Source: Bacillus fungorum (GTDB lineage: Bacteria; Bacillota; Bacilli; Bacillales; Bacillaceae_G). Taken from it: a DNA stretch of 64,000 bases. Below the pieces are notes generated by a model. The model was not told the origin of the DNA and made no database searches. It saw only the letters and a list, made by a program, of their open reading frames with translations. The stretch spans positions 62,001-126,000 of the forward strand of contig NZ_NWUW01000013.1 in assembly GCF_002746455.1 (NCBI RefSeq), read 5' to 3'. Numbering within the stretch: the first letter of the stretch is position 1; each line of letters opens with the position of its first letter. Positions 57,494 through 64,000 of this stretch are shown here, one piece after another. The position numbers were made by a program, and so were the translations under genes.

Positions 57494-57776
57494 ATCCTGT
57501 CTTACAGCGCCCATATTTTTTTTACAATCTAATTAAAATAAAAAGACGCTTCTTTATTGATTTTAATTAATTTTATTTTGAAATTTTATGCTATCTTGAC
57601 TTCACATATATTAGAAATGAAACTTAGAAAAAACAATAAAAAGATAGCTTTTTCGTTTGAACTTCTATCCCTTTCAATACTTGCATATATGTAATATAAA
57701 ACAGATAAGGAATGTTGAAAAATAATTATTTCAAAACATGATTCCTGGACTAGCGATAACAAAAGGGGGAGCTATT

Positions 57777-58303
57777 TTGAACAGCACCAAAAAAAGCAAA
57801 TTATTTTTAATATTATCTGCTCATCGCACTGGATCCAGTGCGACAGCTGGAGTTTTTTATACTTTAGGAATACCTATGGGAGATTATTTATTAAAACCCT
57901 CTGTCACCAATCCAAAAGGCTATTTTAAAAATATTGATTTTGTAAATTTAAATGACCGAATTCTAAATTCAGTTAACGCTACTTCGGATAATCCACCTAT
58001 AAGAAAAAACATTAAATACACCATCGATATATTGCAATATTCAGAATTTTTTATAAACAAACTAAACCAATACAGGGGCTAAAAGATCCTAGAATCTGTT
58101 TAACATTCCCTATATGGAAATCACTTTTAGAATGTTTGGTAGATGTTACATATATATTTAATTGGCGTCCAATGCAGGAATCTATACTTTTTCTTGTTCA
58201 TAGAGATAAAATTGATGAAGAGCAAGCTACCGGAATTTTAAGTGAACATCATAAAAATCTTATATTTTATAATCCCTTCACGATTTTAATGAAGAATCAG
58301 TAA
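57777..58303 (+). pseudogene. Sulfotransferase-like protein, frameshifted
   Basis: TTG 57777 after GGGGGAG starts a frame with KLFLILSAHRTGSSATAGVF, a PAPS/phosphate-binding loop of the sulfotransferase type, then IPMGDYLLKPSVTNPKGYFK. It stops at 58082, but from about 58045 another frame continues QGLKDPRICLTFPIWKSLLE and FNWRPMQESILFLVHRDKID to TAA 58303. One indel explains the break. The protein may have modified surface glycans; this is an inference from location. Confidence 0.75.
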
Positions 58304-58317
58304 GGATTGAATTGTAA

Positions 58318-58557
58318 CTATCGTGATAATTGCACTAGGTATACTCCCATAGATGAATATTTTACTAATCTAAAATTAATAGTTTTTTGTTTCCAGTGTT
58401 GGGATATTCCAAACATTTTAGTGATAGTATTGTATACCAGATCAGTTCCAACAGCTATAGAAGGATTTATACCTAATGCTAGGAGGAATGGAGTTAATAA
58501 TGTAGCCCCTCCTACTCCTGTTTCACCAACTATTCCCCCTATGATTAAACCCATCAT
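58318..58557 (-). pseudogene. TauE/SafE-type sulfite exporter, N-terminal fragment
   Basis: 80 codons from ATG 58557 (GGAGGGAG upstream) read MMGLIIGGIVGETGVGGATL LTPFLLALG and NPSIAVGTDLVYNTITKMFG, the first repeat of a TauE-family membrane protein. The family has about 250 residues; the rest is missing and the frame ends at 58318, where it abuts the sulfotransferase-like remnant. Decayed gene. Confidence 0.75.
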
Positions 58558-58633
58558 TATACTCCCTCCCTTCCATATTAATTTTTAATATTTATTATTT
58601 TAAAATAGACGCTATATATAACGAAATTTATAA

Positions 58634-60241
<1,608 letters not shown>

Positions 60242-60350
60242 TTTTTTGTGATTTTAGATAATCCAAGCATATAAACTAAAAACTTGGAAATGCCCCCTTA
60301 AACTTTGGTAGCACCACACCGCCACTAAGTAAGTACCTTGGATAGGCTAC

Positions 60351-60797
60351 ACTGAACTAGACAAAAAATTAAGGTCAAGTAGACTACAACTGATCTATTT
60401 GAGGAGAATCTACTATGACGAAAAATAAAAGAGAAAGAAGAACCTTTACAGCGGAATTTAAGCACCAAATGGTTCAGCTGTATCAGAATGGTAAGCCAAG
60501 GAAAGATATCATTAAGGAATATGGATTAACACCATCATCATTGGATCGATGGATGAATCAAAATCAAACGTTCATTAAGTGCGAAAAGCTGTCCATACGA
60601 TAATGCGGTAGCGGAAGCAACCTACAAAATCTTTAAAACAGAGTTCGTTCGCGGTCGTCATTTCACAAGTTTAGAAGAATTGAACGACTACGTAAACTGG
60701 TTTAACAATGTTAAAATCCATGGAACACTGGGCTATTTGAGTCCTGTTCAGTACAGGCAGGAACCCCTAAAAAAAATTGTCTAGTTTCGTGTTGACA
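60351..60797 (+). mobile_element. IS3-family element, internally deleted (OrfA start, OrfB end)
   Basis: ATG 60415 starts OrfA (RRTFTAEFKHQMVQLYQNGK; YGLTPSSLDRWMNQ), then at about 60590 the sequence passes directly into the OrfB C-terminus (NAVAEATYKIFKTEFVRGRH; WFNNVKIHGTLGYLSPVQYR). End repeats GAACTAGACAAAAAATT and, reversed, GAAACTAGACAATTTTTTT bound it. The middle, including the first DDE residues, is deleted. It is not the same IS type as the remnant at 56.6 kb. Confidence 0.8.
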
Positions 60798-61618
60798 TAC
60801 CATTATTATCATAAGGAATTCCACAGGGTTCTCTGGACTAGTACCTTGCTTTCCTTGCACACTTTGAGAGAAGAATCCGTTTATTACTAACGGGTTCTTT
60901 TATTTATTCGCCATACAATAATGACTTTACTAAATAAAAATTCTTTATTCAAAATAAAAAATCCACCCATTAAGGTGAACTTTTTATGTAACTATTTCTG
61001 TGAGTTTCGTTCACATCATATTGTTCGTCATTTGAAAAACTTCTTTGTTCTTCATGATATATAATATGTGTCTCTTAAAATAATGTGCTTATACCCAATT
61101 TCTTTTTAGGTGTCTAATTTGTCCATTATAGTTTTATTTTTATCCTAGGTGAAAATATACACTTTTTTGTTTTTAGGTCTCTATAAAGTCTCAGCTCAAG
61201 CAAATCTTGCAATCACTTACACTTGCTCTTTAGAAAAAAGAAACCAGCTCCCCTAAATTTGAATTTGTATAAGCTTAGCTTGATAGCGATATGGCGCTAT
61301 CCCCAATAGAATGTTTTCTTCTTTGCATAATAAATGCCCCCTATTTGGCTCCCTCAAGTATAAAACCACTCTTAGTAAGTGTCCAAGTTCCATAGGGGGC
61401 TAAAGAGGAATCTTTGAAATAAAATAATTCATCTCCTAGCCATTACTTAGGAATCTCTCCTTCAAATCACTAGAATATTAAGTAATGAGTAGTTCTATAT
61501 ATTAAGGATATATTCTTTCATTTACTGTAATTAATCTAATTATAGTTATAACAAAAACAATCTATTCTCACTACCCAAGATAAGGGTATCTTGAATCAAC
61601 TAATGTTTTATTCCAGAA
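60798..61618. other. Non-coding gap with inverted repeats
   Basis: A 9-bp exact inverted repeat GCCCCCTAT/ATAGGGGGC lies at 61336-61344 and 61392-61400 with a 47-nt loop. A short hairpin GATAGCG...CGCTATC lies near 61281-61300. Neither has a T tail typical of a terminator. No gene recognised. Confidence 0.5.
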
Positions 61619-62701
61619 TCATTTTTTTAACAAATTATTAAAATATTCCCTATTGTGATGAATACTTGGATCATTAGGAATAAATTGTGCAGCTTTTTCA
61701 TTATGATAAATTGCTTTTTCATACTCTTTTATACGATCATAACAAATACACAATTGAATATGCGGTAACCATGTATAACATGCTTCACGAATAAAATAAG
61801 AATTATCAGGCCTTGGTCCTTCAATTGCTGAGCGATACCAATAAATAGCCTTTTGATAGTCATTTTTTTGTAAAAATAGATAGCCTAAATGACAACAAAT
61901 TTCTCCTCTAGGTGTATCATACATAAATGAATCTAGACAAGAATGAACAGATTCTTTCCAATTACCTAATTCCCAATAACATTCAGCTCTTTTCAGACAA
62001 GCTTGAATATTATCTTCAAACCATCCTTGCCCTTCATCTAAAAATTTTGAGTACCACTTAATTGCTACATCATATAATTGATGATCCTTGCATTCGTTCG
62101 CATAATAATATACATCTCGCGGACTTAGCTCTTTTCCATCTGCAATATGTTTTTCATATAACCTTAAATTCCGGTCACTATACGCCTTTTCTTTTTTATG
62201 TGTTACACCTATGTCACTGTCCATCAGATTTCCATATACCTCCAAATATTCATGGACAAAACCATGCCATTTAAAATTCCTATTTCTCTTTACTAAACGG
62301 TATCTCCTCAGCTGAAATGTTGGATTTCCTTCTACATCAAAACTCAAATAATAGTTCATAGATACCGCATCAATATTTGCATCTAATGTACGCTTTAAGT
62401 GAAGGAATTTCTTTTTATCTTCATCTGCAATCTCGTCATCTGCATCAAGCCAAAGGATATATTTTTTAGTGGCCTTAGAGAACGCAAAATTTCGTGCTGC
62501 CGAAAAATCATCAATCCATTTAAAGTCATAAATTTTTGACTTATACCTTTTTACAATTTCTTTTGTGGCATCTGTTGAACCTGTATCCACAATAATAATT
62601 TCATCAACTATTCCTTTAACAGAATCTAAACATCTTGAAATAGTTTGTTCTTCATTTTTTACAATCATACACAAACTGATAGTGATTGAACTTTTTTCCA
62701 T
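61619..62701 (-). CDS. Family 2 glycosyltransferase with TPR domain
   Basis: 360 residues. The N-terminal GT-A domain (SLCMIVKNEEQTISRCLDSV; EIIIVDTGSTDATKEIV; KKYILWLDADDEIADEDKKK with the DxD) is of the SunS/ExpE-like family 2 type. The C-terminal 150 residues are TPR-like repeats (YYANECKDHQLYDVAIKWYS; YLFLQKNDYQKAIYWYRSAI). It uses a nucleotide sugar, and TPR regions in such enzymes hold protein acceptors. It lies between the BclA-like and ExsJ-like genes and may glycosylate their stalks. An inverted repeat covers its ribosome site. Confidence 0.88.
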   Translation of the reverse strand: MEKSSITISLCMIVKNEEQTISRCLDSVKGIVDEIIIVDTGSTDATKEIVKRYKSKIYDFKWIDDFSAARNFAFSKATKKYILWLDADDEIADEDKKKFLHLKRTLDANIDAVSMNYYLSFDVEGNPTFQLRRYRLVKRNRNFKWHGFVHEYLEVYGNLMDSDIGVTHKKEKAYSDRNLRLYEKHIADGKELSPRDVYYYANECKDHQLYDVAIKWYSKFLDEGQGWFEDNIQACLKRAECYWELGNWKESVHSCLDSFMYDTPRGEICCHLGYLFLQKNDYQKAIYWYRSAIEGPRPDNSYFIREACYTWLPHIQLCICYDRIKEYEKAIYHNEKAAQFIPNDPSIHHNREYFNNLLKK

Positions 62702-62708
62702 ATAATTT

Positions 62709-62749
62709 CCCTCCTATCCTATGACATATATATGTGTAGGATAGGAGGG
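62709..62749 (-). promoter_or_regulatory. 13-bp inverted repeat covering the glycosyltransferase ribosome site
   Basis: Arms 62709-62721 and 62737-62749 are exact complements with a 15-nt loop. In the RNA the 3' arm TAGGATAGGAGGG contains the Shine-Dalgarno sequence, so the hairpin would hide it. The DNA also holds CATAGGATA, which fits a sigma-K -10 box but has no AC at the right distance. Confidence 0.55.
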
Positions 62750-63356
62750 AAATTATATTTCTTTGGATTTCATTGTGTAACAATATTAATCTATAAATCC
62801 TTGTATAGCATTATAAATACAAAGTATTTAACAGGTAACAACAATACTTAAAAGAAGATAAAAGCCATTTTTCAATACATCTTCCCAGTCAGTGAACCTT
62901 ACAAAACAGAAACCTAAGAATTAATATTGATTTTTTATCCGATAAAAAGCGAAAATGTTGTATACAGATTTTCTACACTATCACGTTTCATGAATTTTCA
63001 GTATACAAATATTAATAGAACTGAAACTGTTTTTTTACATAAAGAAACATTTGCACAAGAAGTTGAACTCATTTAAGTCTAACTTGATCGACATGTGTTA
63101 CAGTTCTACAATCGTATTACTTAACATCTCAAGATCTAGATGATGACATAATCCCAATCGTATATAAAAGCAGCCAATCTGTCATTTCGCTCTAGATTTA
63201 TAATCTTTATTTTTTCTCAAAAACTATTATTCCTGCTGATTGAAAACCTATTTTTTAATCCGTTACAAGTTTTATTATTTTGAATGGTTGTTTACCTCAA
63301 TCATTTTTTTTCTCCTCACATAACATATTCATATAAAAGTTTAAAGGAGGAATATC
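62750..63356. other. Gap upstream of the ExsJ-like gene
   Basis: About 600 AT-rich bp with no gene recognised. CATAACATA at 63319-63327 is an exact match to the sigma-K -10 box, 30 bp before the exsJ-like start; the -35 AC is not at the expected spacing. Confidence 0.45.

Positions 63357-64000
<644 letters not shown>

Noticed and set aside
62950..63356. Possible short genes upstream of the ExsJ-like protein
   Set aside because: Only short AT-rich frames without ribosome sites.

Overview
The window reads as chromosome of a Bacillus cereus-group bacterium (B. cereus, thuringiensis or a close relative). The evidence is low-GC Firmicute coding with GGAGG ribosome sites, two copies of what I recognise as the group-specific bcr1 repeat, SLH-anchored murein hydrolases, and spore-surface collagen-like proteins of BclA and ExsJ type. 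No rRNA, tRNA or CRISPR array was seen.

Positions 1-45.2 kb are mostly core genome. An ilvE-ilvB-ilvN-ilvC operon on the minus strand lies behind two tandem isoleucine T-boxes. Then come msrA, small membrane proteins, an EF-G-binding (FusB-like) protein, a T-box-controlled sodium symporter with three consecutive terminator/antiterminator units, a MurJ-type flippase, cysK with an MFS transporter, an OppA-like lipoprotein, hflX behind a long attenuator leader, a PadR-linked drug exporter, PPK2, two SLH murein hydrolases, a YndGHJ-like trio, aspartokinase behind a lysine riboswitch, asnA behind an asparagine T-box, an SNF2 helicase and a GlnK-GlnL two-component system. At least four operons here are controlled by amino-acid-sensing leaders: Ile twice in tandem, Phe, Lys and Asn.

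Positions 45.2-58.6 kb look like a decaying accessory region. They hold a fused aspartase/malic-enzyme remnant, a 5'-truncated asparaginase lacking its first catalytic threonine beside an intact ansR, a POT peptide transporter, broken surface-protein genes, two internally deleted IS3-family elements (one extends to 60.8 kb), a frameshifted sulfotransferase-like gene and a TauE fragment.

Positions 51.2-64 kb are a spore-surface locus. A four-gene minus-strand cluster encodes three collagen-like proteins that share a roughly 90-residue helical N-terminal module, followed by a stalkless protein with two BclA-type C-terminal domains. A fifth gene carries the N-terminal module alone. A sigma-K-like promoter precedes the cluster and another precedes the solo gene. 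On the plus strand are a BclA-like protein with an exosporium leader and an ExsJ-like gene running off the end. Between these two, on the minus strand, is a GT2-TPR glycosyltransferase that may glycosylate the threonine-rich stalks.

The strongest candidates for something under-described are the hflX leader (a 13-codon upstream ORF with an Arg-Leu-Arg arrest-type motif), the triple T-box output module, the N-terminal module family with a cysteine-pair interruption in each collagen stalk, and the 13-bp inverted repeat that buries the glycosyltransferase ribosome site.
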